Of a DNA stretch of 42,861 nucleotides, positions 1-9,824 are shown one piece after another; the first letter of the stretch is position 1, and each line of letters starts with the position of its first letter. The DNA is from Chara braunii. Taxonomy: Eukaryota; Streptophyta; Charophyceae; Charales; Characeae. The notes beneath the pieces were generated by a model that was not told the DNA's origin, did no database searches, and saw only the letters and a list, made by a program, of their open reading frames with translations. A program made the translations under genes and the position numbers. The stretch spans positions 335,608 to 378,468 of the forward strand of contig BFEA01000615.1 in NCBI GenBank assembly GCA_003427395.1, given 5' to 3'.

Positions 1-19
1 AGGGCAGGTCGATCTTATG

Positions 20-208
20 AGGGCCCGAAAGTGGCCCTCCGTTTCAGGCTGAAAAGACTCAGGGCCTGAAAGGCCCTGTTTTAGGCTGAAACGTCATAGG
101 GCCTGCAGGCCCTCGTTTTTCAGTCTTTCAGGCTGAAACAACACGGGGCCTGTAAGCCCTTGTTTCTAGGCTTTTAGGCTGAGACTGCGGGACAGGCCCT
201 GCAAGCCC
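20..208. repeat. Tandem array of short palindromes (about 42-47 bp period)
   Basis: Five degenerate units each contain a GGGCC...GGCCC palindrome, starting near 20, 61, 98, 145 and 193. Most are followed by a second small palindrome of the type TTTCAGGCTGAAA. The unit at 98-113 is a perfect 16-base palindrome. The array lies at the 3' side of the minus-strand LINE fragment, so it may be that element's 3' UTR. That link is inferred only from adjacency. Confidence 0.6.
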
Positions 209-600
209 ATGTGGCTGCGCAGTATGCCACAAAAAGGACTGTCAGCCTGGTCTAGGAGAAAGGATTGGACATGAAGGGCGTCCATGAGTTGCTGCCCAGG
301 GGAGGGCCCCCCAGTAATAAGGGTGCGTGTGTTCCAGGGCAGGTGCTCATGTGTTAGGTAGTGGCAGGCGGCATCCCACCAACTCGATAGCTGGGAAGCA
401 TTGGGCACTCCAGCAAACAGTGCTCTAGAGTAGCCCTCCTCCTGGGTAGGGAGTGGGTACAGTATGTGCATACAGGGGAGAGTATTCCCTTCTCTTCCAG
501 GTCAGTTCTTGCGGTTAGCCAATCCGGTGTCGGCAGGCATCTATGGATAATCTGCCATTGGAGGGCATCTATAAACTTTCCAACATTTTTTGTTGAATGG
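160..600 (-). pseudogene. LINE (non-LTR retrotransposon) ORF2 C-terminal fragment, broken
   Basis: Read on the minus strand from about 575 to 355, one frame encodes a stretch beginning ALQWQIIHRCLPTPDWLTAR and then a Cys/His cluster of the form C-x2-C-x(n)-H-x4-C (CTYC ... LEHCLLECP). This arrangement is typical of the zinc-knuckle region after the reverse transcriptase of plant-type LINEs. The frame ends at a stop near 353. The reading then continues in another frame (WWDAACHYLTHEHLPWN) down to a stop at 166-168, so at least one frameshift is present. No RT palm motifs are visible, so this is a 5'-truncated, decayed copy. A remote zf-RVT-like domain is the alternative description of the same motif. 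Confidence 0.55.
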
Positions 601-850
601 GATGAGTGCCAAACATCCCCAAGTCAGGACACTCAAAACCCTGTGCCCCCATCCGCAGGGCCGCCCATCCTGGATACGGCCAACCGCACCATGGCCCTGT
701 GTTAACCGGTATGCTGCTGCTTGTAGCTGGGTGGGGTACTGGTGGTGTTGAGGCCCCTTACACAGTACTAGGTTCACACCACCCGCAAAACTGGGCAAAC
801 CCCCCATGAAAAGCAGAATTCCCCCCACCACAGCCAAAAACTTCGCTGCA

Positions 851-960
851 ATACCTTTCTCAACTTTTGGGCTAAAACCCAGTGCAGCATCTGTTATTAT
901 CAGTTTATTATCTAATGCATGGTCCAATGGACCACATTAAGAAAATAAAAAATTAAAAAA
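851..960 (+). pseudogene. U2 snRNA-like pseudogene, copy 1
   Basis: The copy starts with ATACCTTTCTC, the conserved U2 5' end, and continues through CTTTTGG, GGCTAA, ATCTGTT, ATCAGTTTA and a GGTCCAATGGACC hairpin matching the plant U2 stem-loop IIb. The branch-site recognition GTAGTA is changed to GCAGCA. No Sm site of the AUUUUUG type follows; the sequence is A-rich instead. These losses argue for a dead copy. Nothing resembling the plant upstream sequence element is seen before it. Its 3' half (to about 1045) is not recognisable by eye. Confidence 0.6.
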
Positions 961-2032
961 TCACTGCAGACACCCCACTGGCACTAGAGGCGCAGCATGG
1001 CTATGTGGTGACGTCCATGAGCACTGCCACTCAACCTGACTGGCACACCATGAGCAGGGTCCTAGCAAATGTGTGCATGTATATTTCGCCACAGAGCCTC
1101 TGTGTGAACCATAGGCGCAGAGGGAGAAGAGGAGAATAAACAGGTGGCTGTGATTGATTGTTGTTTCATTGTACCTTCACAACGTCAAGGCTGACCCCTT
1201 GCCAGTCTGGAGACCCCCTACTTGATGACACCACAGCCCTAATAACCCCCAATTGCAGGTGGGCAGTAACCACTGCCCTCTAGGGTAACTGCAACAAAAA
1301 TCAAAGCAGACTATTCAGTCCCCTAGGGGTCAGTGGTTATTGCGACCTGCAATTGGGTTTGAATTGCCAGTATGGCAGACCCTAAACTAACTTCTTCACA
1401 CCCAAACGAATAGGAAGCGTCCCTGCCAGGAGAGTAGATCAAAAGTGCGGGCTCCTTGTATATCCCCAAAAGTTCCCAACGAGGGGGTTCATACTGGTGG
1501 TTAATTATACTTATCAATTCACAATAAAATTTGCAGGGATGTATTAATTGCCGAAAGGGGTGCATCTATCATAACATTCATGAAAAAATATGGGACTTAC
1601 CAACAATTTTCCCTCTTCTCTTGATTTTTATTTTCCCTTTTCTCTTGAAATTCATCCATGGGCGGGGCAAAAAAGAAACGAAGTAAAAGAGTAGGGAATA
1701 TTTGCTCCATTGCCTCTATACTTCTGATAGTTACCCTTATGAGCGCACCTACCGCAGATTATTTCCAAATCGAGTGATTCAGCCAGTTGCACCGAGGAGA
1801 GTCCAACTATCATTATGCCTTACCCCTCTACATTCGCATGGTTCACTCTACAGCCCACATTTGTTCGAGACTTCCGAGAAAAGTACGGTCTTGATTTGCT
1901 AAAAAAAATTCCCCAATGCCTCTAGGAGCACAGGCACAGTGGGCCACCGCATATTGGAGGCATTAGGGGCAGGGATACATGTATCACACCCATACTTCGC
2001 CCCGCCCGGGCAGCCCCAATGGTAGAATAGGG
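961..2032. other. No gene seen
   Basis: Apart from the inverted repeat at 1248-1357, this stretch holds only short frames in all directions. A duplicated pyrimidine-rich motif (CCTCTTCTCTTGA and CCTTTTCTCTTGA) occurs at about 1613 and 1637. I see no RNA gene, TIR or coding signature. Confidence 0.5.
1248..1357. repeat. Imperfect inverted repeat with ~37 bp arms
   Basis: The left arm (1248-1285) and the reverse complement of the right arm (1321-1357) share CCCAATTGCAGGT, TAACCACTG and CTAGGG with a few mismatches. The loop is about 35 bases. Such a structure can be a foldback element or MITE remnant. I could not identify a target-site duplication. Confidence 0.6.
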
Positions 2033-2120
2033 TATAGGTATAAGATGGCTAAGATCGAGTGTAGTATCTGTTCTGATCAGTTGAATATCTGATCCGTGGT
2101 CCATCGGGCCACATAAAAAG
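2033..2120 (+). pseudogene. U2 snRNA-like sequence, copy 2
   Basis: From 2047 the sequence follows U2 closely: GGCTAAGATC, AGTGTAGTATCTGTTCT, ATCAGTT, AATATCTGAT, then a GTGGTCCATCGGGCCAC hairpin equivalent to stem-loop IIb. The branch-site pairing motif GTAGTA is intact. The expected 5' end (ATACCTTTCTCGG) is not recognisable upstream and the downstream sequence is purine-rich without an Sm site. The copy is therefore probably a pseudogene, though better preserved than copy 1. No TATA/USE promoter is visible upstream. Confidence 0.65.
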
Positions 2121-2125
2121 AAAAG

Positions 2126-5100
2126 GAAAAAGAATAGGGTATTTGAGGCATACAGACTAGATCGCAATCGCACAATAGGGTCTCCCGGCACCACTCGACA
2201 AAACGAGTTTCGGTTGGGGAGTTCTCTTCTTGAGTGAAAGGGCTCAAAAACTAGCCCACTCAGGTTGTCAGCGCACCGACTCACCAGAAGGAAAAACTCA
2301 CCAACCATGCGTCCAGATCACTCCTTTTTAAGTGAATGTTGTGGAGCCGTCCTTGTGTATGCACTCAGCAAATGAAGTCCCTGGTCGATCAGCTGGTCTG
2401 CGAGAATTTGTCTTGTCTACTGGTTTGTAAAGCTTTTGGTGAGTGCTACAAGCCGAATCGGTCCAGACCAGACCAGCGCTGGTCCATACTGTAAGAAAAC
2501 TCAACACGTTAGGTGATTCCCAAAGAGGTACTTCCTTGACAACACTGTTGCAGGTGAGAAAAACTTGCTCATTTATGGCGAGTACTCACCAACGCCCGAA
2601 CATCACTTTGATAACCCAGTTTTTGGTCAGAGTTACAATGAAAGTGTGTGTGCCGCTGCTGCACACATAGAATATGCAATTTGGTGAATGGCTCGGCAAA
2701 GCTCATATTCACTCATACTGTGAAAGCAAGAATCAGGTCAATTTTAGGACTACGTTCATGCTTCCCAAGCACAAACATTGCACCAGCGGGTCCTGTCTCT
2801 CACAACGTGAACCTTTCGTGCACGGTGATGCACCAGAAAGGGGGAGCGGGGAGTGTACGGAGGACTGATAGCTTCAGAGGCGGGAGGAGGTATCACTCGT
2901 CTGGATCTTCGGTGGCAGCGCATCCTTTTCATCTCCATATAAGCATTGGTCGGTCGCTATGCTAAAGCTAATCTAGTGAGCAAATTGGCAACAATAACTA
3001 TAGTGTATGCAATCTGTTGAACTGAGCACTTGCCTTTGGTATGGTCGCTACTCAGCAGCTAGATCGTCCCCTGTGGAAGCTTCGACACCCTCAAGTCTTG
3101 TCTCCCCGCGCATTGCGCAGAGATGCGATCATGGGAGGCCAAGAAAAGGGGTAGGGACCACCGTCCTTGGTAGCTGATACGTTATTGCCACGGATCTCTG
3201 AACTACCCTTTACCATCGTCTCGGTTGGACCATCAGATAAGATGCTAATCAACATGAATGTTTCTTTTCATCAATTCCGCCCCTTTTGTTCCATGGAGTT
3301 GATCTGTTTGTCAGATTGGTACTAACGAGGTTGAGTATCCGCTGAATGTGTATGATTTGGGGTTTCTTGCTGGATAGACATAAGTGATCTCGCGGAGTGG
3401 GGGGGGAGGTTTAGCAGTTGAAACACATTACGAAGAAACCAGATCTACGAAAGGATCGTACATGCGAATGACTAGAAAATCTAGCTAGCGATAATAATTC
3501 ATGGCTGTCTGATCTAAAAGAAAACTCTGCATACGTGTAACCAGTTTGATGGTTAGGGAAATTGGGAGGGTCATTTTCGAAGGATTATCAAAAGATGTCG
3601 TGATGATCTTGTGCCTGAACTCCCTTACTGAGCGGTTCGTTGGTTACCGTCTTATGTGTATGTTGAATGACGAAACTTCTTGAGGCAGCTGATTGGTTTT
3701 GACTCGTTTCTTCTGAGTATGTGAGGATGTCAAAGTCTGTCGTTTCCCATCGATCGATATCTACGCACCCACTCATAAAAACAGGACAATGTCATCTCGC
3801 CAAGGTTAGCAAGCATGCGGAGAAATCATCATTTGCCAGTGTTTGCTACCTTTGATCGGATGCTTCAACTCGGAAGATGAGTTACTGATGGAAATACAGA
3901 ACAATAAGTATGGTTCAATGGGCAGGAAATGGCAGGTCCTAAAGAAGATCGTCTACCTGCTGGCTAAACTCCCTCTGGCCGGAGACTACATTACGTACTC
4001 TTTATCTTCTCGCCTGATGTAAATCAAAGGGGTAGCAAAAGGCCTCTGCAGTACGTTCCACGTAACTTTAGTGTGAATCGCTCGGCACTGTCCATACTTT
4101 GTGGATTAGCAACCTGTGCCATCAATTACTGCTCGTAAGCGGTCTGGACTTTGCAGAGATATAGTAGCTTGCTTTGTGCTGAAAGAGGGACGGGCTTATT
4201 GTTAGCGTTTAACTGTACGTTCCCCGAACACAGGTAACTTGCCGTTTGAGTGGTGATACTCGGAGCGACGTCTGAATGTCAAACAGTGGTTGAAACAACT
4301 GAGTACGGCTGTTTTCTCCGCCCAACTACGAACAGGAATGACACCGGTTGTGATCAACTAACGCTATGCAGGGACTGCCCTGGAAATGTTAATCAATGAC
4401 AGAATCTTTAATGAATTGTAATCTATACTGTTCTCAGAAACTTCTCGCGGTCCGCAAGCAATATTTCTTCCCCTGAATACCAGAGAGAATCTTGATCTGT
4501 AGCCTTCCAACTGGTACGAGTGGCGGGGACAACCATCATTGGAACTTTGTGAGCTAGAAAAGCTTATGAGTGACCCTGCCTGTGTTAGATCCTACGTTAA
4601 GGCTGACATGACATCAGGGGAACCAAGTTTGTATCCAAGTGGAGTCCCTTAATGGAATTACTCAACTCCTTTGATCCCACTACATGCGAGTGAGATATTC
4701 CCACTTTTCTTTCCTTGAACTGTATGCAAGTAGCACCCGGGCCCTGCCCTTGATATCCTAGTACCATATACGAACAGGGCTGTTGCCCAACACCGTCGGT
4801 GTTGTACTCAGTCAGGTGGACTCAACCGTTATAGACAAACCCTGCGTTCTGTCAGTATGTAAAAGGAGAGGGTTGCCTTTTCTGAAAACCCCTGACAGTA
4901 GATCACCCCTCCGTTGAGAAACAATGTTGGACTTCTCCACAGAAATGTGAACCATAGCAAGTCACATTTAGCTTCCTTGATTAGGTTGTAAACCTTAGGG
5001 CGAGCTTTTACCCCTCCTTAATTGCCTGGATCAAAGAACCACCTACAGTTGGGGGCTGTTGAGAACTCCGCAGTCAGAGGTCGTGACTTATAACGCTTTA

Positions 5101-5558
5101 CTGTGGTGTGTCCGGAAGCTGTACTCAGGCTAAATCGGTGAGCTCTAAGACTGCATTCTCTATCAGTGAAGAACTGCGAACTATTCAGAAGGACTAGTTA
5201 ATGAGCAACAGTCTGAACAACGTCAATAACCAAGCGTTACCTGCAAAATCTTTCGGTAGCTCTATGGTAATTTAGAACTGGACCTAGGAGTGCAATCAGG
5301 AATCAGTCCTTGTGAGTTATGAGAGCATGGACATACCCTAGTAGTTCTCTAGCTCTATACTTCGGCTGCTTCCTCCTGGTTCAAAACTGGAGGAAGGTCC
5401 ACTGTGATTTCAGAATGAACAGCTCCCCGTCTTTATATCTAAAGTTGGCAATCGGAACCAGTCGTTGCTTTCCTTGGAGACATTCAGGTCAGACCTGGTA
5501 ATTCCACATGCGCTTGAGCATGGTCCAGTGCAATGGGTTCCTGTAGAGAAGCGGGGAG
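2126..5558. other. Long stretch without a supportable gene
   Basis: Frames here are interrupted at about the rate expected for random sequence. One forward frame (phase of 2553, 3723 and 4263) gives coding-looking pieces, including a YAPTH motif near 3768 reminiscent of LINE endonucleases. The number of in-frame stops (about 19 in 475 codons) is not clearly below chance. A 51-codon open stretch ends at the R0 element boundary (about 5412-5567). I see no structured RNA or repeat. Confidence 0.4.
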
Positions 5559-5876
5559 TGATGGCACGGTGAGAGTAACTTGCACGTTGCGCCAGAGCAA
5601 AACAGAGGGTTGGGAAGAAAGAGCAATTGAGAACCTTCGTCGTCAAACGAGAATTATGATGGAATATGCCTTGACGCTGGTGAGAGGCCGGACAAAGATA
5701 GAGTACACCTACTACCTTCACAGGGCTGACGGAAGACCACACAACATCTTCTCATCAGTAGGATCCGTTGAGGAAGCAAGGAAAGTTGTGACTGGCGACC
5801 AGTAGGAGGATTTTGCCATCAATTTCAAGAGAAACGTGCAAGTATCAAATAAAGACAAACTAAGAAGGGCTGATTA
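5559..5876 (+). pseudogene. LTR-encoded module B (broken ORF)
   Basis: The frame runs from the LTR start to a TAG at 5803-5805, continues in frame (EDFAINFKRN) and stops at TAA 5874-5876. It resembles the two internal B modules: GTV near the start, an IE-x-LRR motif, a T-x-IEYTYYL-like strand and a terminal S-x-EEA(R/K) helix. The nearest ATG (5533) lies outside the LTR, so the true start is unknown. In the 3' LTR the equivalent frame has an extra stop. The function is unknown and I recognise no family outside this element. Confidence 0.5.
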
Positions 5877-5965
5877 AATCAGAAAATTGGTTACAATCAG
5901 ACACACAGTACATCATCAAATCACAAGCAGCAATTGATGCAGCCACGAAACTGAGAAAGTCTTGA

Positions 5966-6538
5966 GAGGCGACAACCATCAAACACATCAGCACGGTTCA
6001 GTCTTTTCCAGTCAGCAAGTCGGTGTTGACCAATCTTAATCAGATCGCACTCAAGGATGCATTTCAATACCAGTACGTCAGTGCAGTTTGTTTTAGACAG
6101 GGAGATCTGCCAATCTTTGCTGTCCTCACCAGTTTTGCGGGAGGTGCCATTCAGGATCTACGACTCTACTTCAAGAAAGGCAAGGAAACACATGAGCACT
6201 TCGACTCGGTCTGGATTTCAGCAGCTAGTTACCTCGGGCAGAAAGAGTATGAGCTGGATGAGAGTGGTACAAAGCTGATTCGTGGCTTTGGACCTAAGCT
6301 CTATGTTGATTATCCCAAGCCGCCAGTCCCTTCTCTACTCACTGATGGGTCTTGCTGGGGCAACGTGGTGGACTTGGTGAAGAGGTACATCTCACCAACT
6401 CAGATTGACTATCAAACTTTGACAGAGCCCACACAGTTCGAGCATCTTAGACGGGGAATCTTCTCCAGACCCTATCTACCTACTCTATGGGAGAAGTTTT
6501 ATTCCATGATTGACTTTCGGGTCATGTACCTTGGATGA
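5966..6538 (+). CDS. LTR-encoded module A protein, unknown function
   Basis: The frame opens after TGA 5963-5965. No early ATG is present: the first convenient start codon is GTG 6023, and the nearest ATG in this frame is at 6449, so it may once have been continuous with the upstream B module. The ~170 aa core contains FQYQYVSAVCFR, an IQDLRLYFKKGK strand-turn, a tryptophan-centred helix and a PxPPVPSLL-x-DG-x-CWGNVVDL segment. These match, position for position, the tandem modules at 7652-9498 (FPYQY, D-x-R-x-Y-V, PPLPS, DNW-x-x-VV). The frame is also intact in the 3' LTR copy. About 10 of the 15 substitutions between the two copies change an amino acid, which suggests little constraint since insertion. 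No signal peptide or membrane segment is seen. Confidence 0.55.
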   Translation, partial: EATTIKHISTVQSFPVSKSVLTNLNQIALKDAFQYQYVSAVCFRQGDLPIFAVLTSFAGGAIQDLRLYFKKGKETHEHFDSVWISAASYLGQKEYELDESGTKLIRGFGPKLYVDYPKPPVPSLLTDGSCWGNVVDLVKRYISPTQIDYQTLTEPTQFEHLRRGIFSRPYLPTLWEKFYSMIDFRVMYLG

Positions 6539-7129
6539 AAGTGTTCAGAGCTCGCAGGCTTTAGGTGGCTCTATATTCAGAGGCCACAACCTCATAAAGT
6601 ACGCAGACATGGTTTAAAGCACAAGAAACGATCAGTCGAATGAGAGATTGAGTGTGAGAACCCAGAGGGCTAAATGAGGACTATTGAGGAGTGCTGACTA
6701 TGTCTGTTCATCTGTACTTTCCGAGACTATTATGAGTTATCACTCTTCCCTCAAACCTTGTCTTTACTCGAGTCGGTCAATCTTGCTTCCTGCTTTGTCA
6801 TTGCTAATGATTGCGTTTCTTAATGATTCTGTCACAGTTCTCAAAATCAGAAAATTGTAGAATTGATACATACATGACATTTCAAATCCCATGATTATTA
6901 TTTGCATAAATTTTTGTTCTTCCGAATCAGAATAAAAGATTCCTAAGACCGGGGACCAGCGAAGACCGCAATTGAAGGGTCTCGCTCAAAGCCGGACGCA
7001 CACAACAGGAAGGGATTTGCTTTAATTTTATTTATTTTATTTATTGCAAACAACTACAAAGTCCTTCGTGACAGCTTGTTGGCTTTTCGGTCGCCCGATG
7101 TAGCCCAACTGAAAAATGTGTGACAAAAA

Positions 7130-7147
7130 TGGCGTCGTTGCTGGGGA
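7130..7147 (+). promoter_or_regulatory. Primer binding site, tRNA-Asp type (two substitutions)
   Basis: TGGCGTCGTTGCTGGGGA differs from the complement of the plant tRNA-Asp 3' end (TGGCGCCGTTGCCGGGGA) by two C-to-T changes. It lies four bases after the LTR end. Primer binding sites start minus-strand DNA synthesis in LTR retrotransposons. Confidence 0.85.
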
Positions 7148-7320
7148 CATGAAAAATTTTCGTGTACGGAACGAGTCTGGGTCAGCGAACAACTTTAAGT
7201 TTTGATTAGGTCTTGAGAACTGTTGACGATTTCTGAATTTTCAGATTAATCTCGCAATCTTTCTTGAGTCATTATTCTCTTGGAAAACCCAGTTGCTAAC
7301 TGAGTCTTATCTTTCCTTGT

Positions 7321-7584
7321 GTGAGGTACCACACTGGACTGGAGAAGGAGATTGATATTACTGATTGGAGAGAATCAGGTTTGCTCTCAGGTATGCCTTA
7401 TGAGCCTATGATGTCCTTGAAACACTACGAAGGGAAAGAAAGAGTTAGGAGCTCAGAGGCATCATCAGAAATGCTAACTACTAATGCATTAAAAGAACTC
7501 TCGAAAGTAACTACTAAAGGGATATTCCCCTATCAGTATGAGCATTGTTGGGTCTACCGTCTTGCTCTCAGGTATGCCTTATGA
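7321..7584 (+). pseudogene. Module A, first internal copy, N-terminal part only
   Basis: A short frame encodes the LKELSKVTTKGIFPYQYEHC segment that begins module A, preceded by about 60 residues of leader. It then reads into a tandem duplication of the same DNA and stops. It is thus a partial module created by the ~181 bp duplication. An in-frame ATG occurs at 7393. Confidence 0.45.
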
Positions 7585-7742
7585 GCCTATGATGTCCTTG
7601 AAACACTAAGAAGGAAAAGAAAGAGTTAGGAGCTCAGAGGCTTTATCAGGAATGCTAACTACTGATGCATTAAAAGAACTCTCGAAAGTAACCACTAAAG
7701 GGATATTCCCCTATCAATATGAGCATTGTTGGGTCTACCGTT
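7381..7742. repeat. Tandem duplication, two ~181 bp units
   Basis: The stretch beginning TTGCTCTCAGGTATGCC at 7381 is repeated head to tail from 7562 with only a few differences. The second unit has acquired a stop in the leader (AAACACTAAG). The duplication covers the leader and N-terminus of module A. Confidence 0.9.
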
Positions 7743-8035
7743 CTGGCCATTCAGCCATCAGCGTAATGCTGGCTCACTTCTTGGAAGAGGATATCTATGA
7801 TATCCGTCCTTATGTCAAGAAGGGAGACTGTGACAATGGTGAGGCCTTTAACTGGTTATGGGGAATTGCAATCCAATCTCTTTATGATGAGAAGGTAGAT
7901 TTAATCAAGCAGAAGAAGAGAGTGAAATGGGGTCTAATGCCAGGAATATATGAGACTGTTTCGATCCCTCATATCCCTGACAGCTATTGTGATGGGACTA
8001 ATTGGCTACCAATTATCAGCATGGTACTGAAATGA
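7652..8035 (+). CDS. Module A, second internal copy (complete, 127 aa)
   Basis: This ATG-started frame is the best preserved internal copy. Residue landmarks: LKELSK at 6, FPYQYEH near 18, a hydrophobic AISVMLAHF helix, IYDIRPYVKKGD near 50, WLWGIAI near 68, KWGLMPGIYETVSIPHIPD near 92 and NWLPIISMVLK at the C-terminus. It aligns with the LTR-borne protein and with the three following copies. It ends in ATGA, as does the next module. No enzymatic motif or known fold signature is recognised; a small alpha/beta domain is a reasonable guess only. Confidence 0.5.
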   Translation: MLTTDALKELSKVTTKGIFPYQYEHCWVYRSGHSAISVMLAHFLEEDIYDIRPYVKKGDCDNGEAFNWLWGIAIQSLYDEKVDLIKQKKRVKWGLMPGIYETVSIPHIPDSYCDGTNWLPIISMVLK

Positions 8036-8158
8036 GAGAGATGAACTGGTAGTCATAAAACTAAAGAAACTTCAGAAGAGAAAATCATACAGAGAAGATC
8101 GAAATTTGACAGAGGTTCAAGCCCAAGCCAAGAGAAGGTCGAGTGTCTCCCGAGATCA

Positions 8159-8542
8159 CTGAATACCCTAAGTAAGAGAGAGGTGTTCCCATATGAGGCT
8201 GTCAGATATGAGATGGTCGAGAGTGGATGAGAGCAGGAACGATTCTATGTACTGACATTTTTTTTCATAGACCTGGATACGTATGATGTGAGAATTTATG
8301 TTCCAAAAGAAAGAAGTACTGACGCAGTATATGGGAGATGTTGGGGATTTGCTGAAAATGTTGTACTGAAAGAGAAAGAGAAACTTGAGAGGGAAGATAA
8401 ATGCTTCATTAGATCTACTCGATTTAATGTCTTTAAGGGATTTCCAGCTCCTCCCTTACCAAGTATTAATCTGTCAAGGGATAATTGGTCTGCAGTGGTT
8501 GAGTTTGCTCTGAAAGTGGAAAGAGACCAAATAATCAAATGA
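8159..8542 (+). pseudogene. Module A, third internal copy (one stop)
   Basis: The frame begins LNTLSKREVFPYEAVRYE, meets one TGA at about 8228, and continues FYVLTFFFIDLDTYDVRIYV to a GFPAPPLPSINLSRDNWSAV segment. The DNWSAVVEFALKV ending is the clearest signature of the family. Its stop codon overlaps the ATG of the next copy (ATGA at 8539-8542). Confidence 0.5.
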
Positions 8543-9010
8543 GTCAGTTCTGCGTACCTCCAAGAGAGAAACCCTGGTTTAGACCAGTTAGAGGACATGA
8601 GAGGTTGAGTACGGCTGAATCAGATAAGCTGTTAAATTCCCTTGATTCTATCATGAGGAGAATCGTGATTCCCTATGAGATCGTGAGATATGAGGCTCTA
8701 AAGAATCCAGGGCGAGAGCAAGACAGTGTGTACGTTCTTACTTGTTATTTTATTAATCTTGATGAGTATGATGTTGGGATTTATGTACGAAGACAAATAT
8801 TTGAAGAGTGTACGCTGACAACGAGCATCGGACATTATGCATGATGAGAAAAGAAGGTTCGAACGGGAAGGGGAAAGTTTCTCTTGGAGTACCTATGTTA
8901 GACCTTTCATTGGAATATCATCTCCTCCTGTTGAAGGGCTTACCTTTTCAAGGGACAATTAGTCAGCCATGATAAATTTTGTATGGAAGGTGAAGAGAGC
9001 TCAAGAATAA
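8539..9010 (+). pseudogene. Module A, fourth internal copy (frameshifted)
   Basis: It starts ATG at 8539 and carries IPYEIVRYEALKN, then YVLTCYFINLDEYDVGIYV. The frame breaks near 8830 and resumes in another phase as FIGISSPPVEGL, then SRDN-stop-SAMINFVWKV. The last piece mirrors the SRDNWSAVVEFALKV end of the third copy, with Trp replaced by TAG. Frame damage is one shift and at least two stops. Confidence 0.5.
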
Positions 9011-9059
9011 TACTCTCAGTAACAAGGATAAATACTGTGAGGGGCAAACTTTATGAGGT

Positions 9060-9498
9060 GACGGGGTATGATAATCCCTTTGTAATTATGAGACATGTGA
9101 CTTGTGGAAGATGATATATAACGTTTCACATTCATGTGGTCAAGTTCCTCAACTCTGGCAGTCTGGACGTGAGGGTTTATGCCTCAGTCTGTCTAGAGGA
9201 GGAAGTTGACTATTTGGAGTGTCTGAAGGGGGCGTATGTCAGTCTCGAGCGAACAAAAGAGTAGCTAGAAAAGTTGAAAAGGAAAGTGACATGGGGAATG
9301 GGAATAAGCCAGTTTGAGAAACTCTCTGGGTTCTCAATTGCCGATGGGTTTGAGGACAGAAGAGATTGGATGTCTATGTTGGAGACTATTGCTGAGATTG
9401 GTAGAGCAAGAGAGAAAGACTCTATTGTGATGATAAAATCCCTGCTTTTGAGTACCTTGGAGCACAAATTCGAGATCCTTGATTACGTCCACCCTTAG
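9060..9498 (+). pseudogene. Module A, fifth internal copy (diverged, broken)
   Basis: Landmarks recur in order: NPFVIMRHV, then FHIHVVKFLNSGSLDVRVYA, a charged helix with one stop, KVTWGMGISQFEKL and a GFEDRRDWMSMLETI end equivalent to DNW-x-x-VV. Stops occur near 9110 and 9262. It is the most diverged A copy. The downstream B modules follow after 35 bases. Confidence 0.4.
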
Positions 9499-9533
9499 AT
9501 CTATCTTTCAGATGTCGTCTATGATGACTAATA

Positions 9534-9824
9534 ATGCCCAGCTTGGCTGAACAACTAACATTTGGGATTGTGCTGGAAGGAAGAATAGTCAAGATAGAAG
9601 GGACTCTTCGGATCTCTGACAGAAACCTCTCTACCTTGGATGAGGTTGAGTTATTGCAACCTTTCCTTGATCAGATGAAAGATTCTTTCCTGAGAGTTGT
9701 CACCGACCAGACTGAGATCAACTATTTATTAAAGGTGGTGAAAGTAGGGACTGTAGAGAGGATATCATACCACTCCTGTAGGGAACGAGTCTCTCTTGCT
9801 AGGAGAATCAACAACGGTTTGTAA
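9534..9824 (+). CDS. Module B, first internal copy (96 aa)
   Basis: An open ATG frame encodes VLEGRIVKIEGTLRISD, a Leu-rich helix, VVTDQTEINYLLKVVKVGTV and a C-terminal RERVSLARRI helix. It aligns with the next copy and with the LTR-borne B module (T-x-I-x-Y-x-L, final S-x-x-x-AR). Its TAA overlaps the next ATG (TAATG at 9822-9826). The role is unknown. Confidence 0.5.
   Translation: MPSLAEQLTFGIVLEGRIVKIEGTLRISDRNLSTLDEVELLQPFLDQMKDSFLRVVTDQTEINYLLKVVKVGTVERISYHSCRERVSLARRINNGL

Larger units (their letters stand above)
5559..7125 (+). repeat. R0 5' LTR
   Basis: It starts with TG and ends with CA immediately before a 4-base spacer and the tRNA-Asp PBS, which fixes the right edge. It is unusual in carrying coding sequence of module families B and A. 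The 3' part (6540-7125) is AT-rich and non-coding, with oligo-T/A runs near 7020-7045. Which part is U3, R or U5 cannot be told by eye. Confidence 0.8.

Noticed and set aside
2470-5150. One very long decayed gene in a single forward phase
   Set aside because: The translation looks coding in places, but in-frame stops occur at close to the random rate, so the continuity is not evidence.
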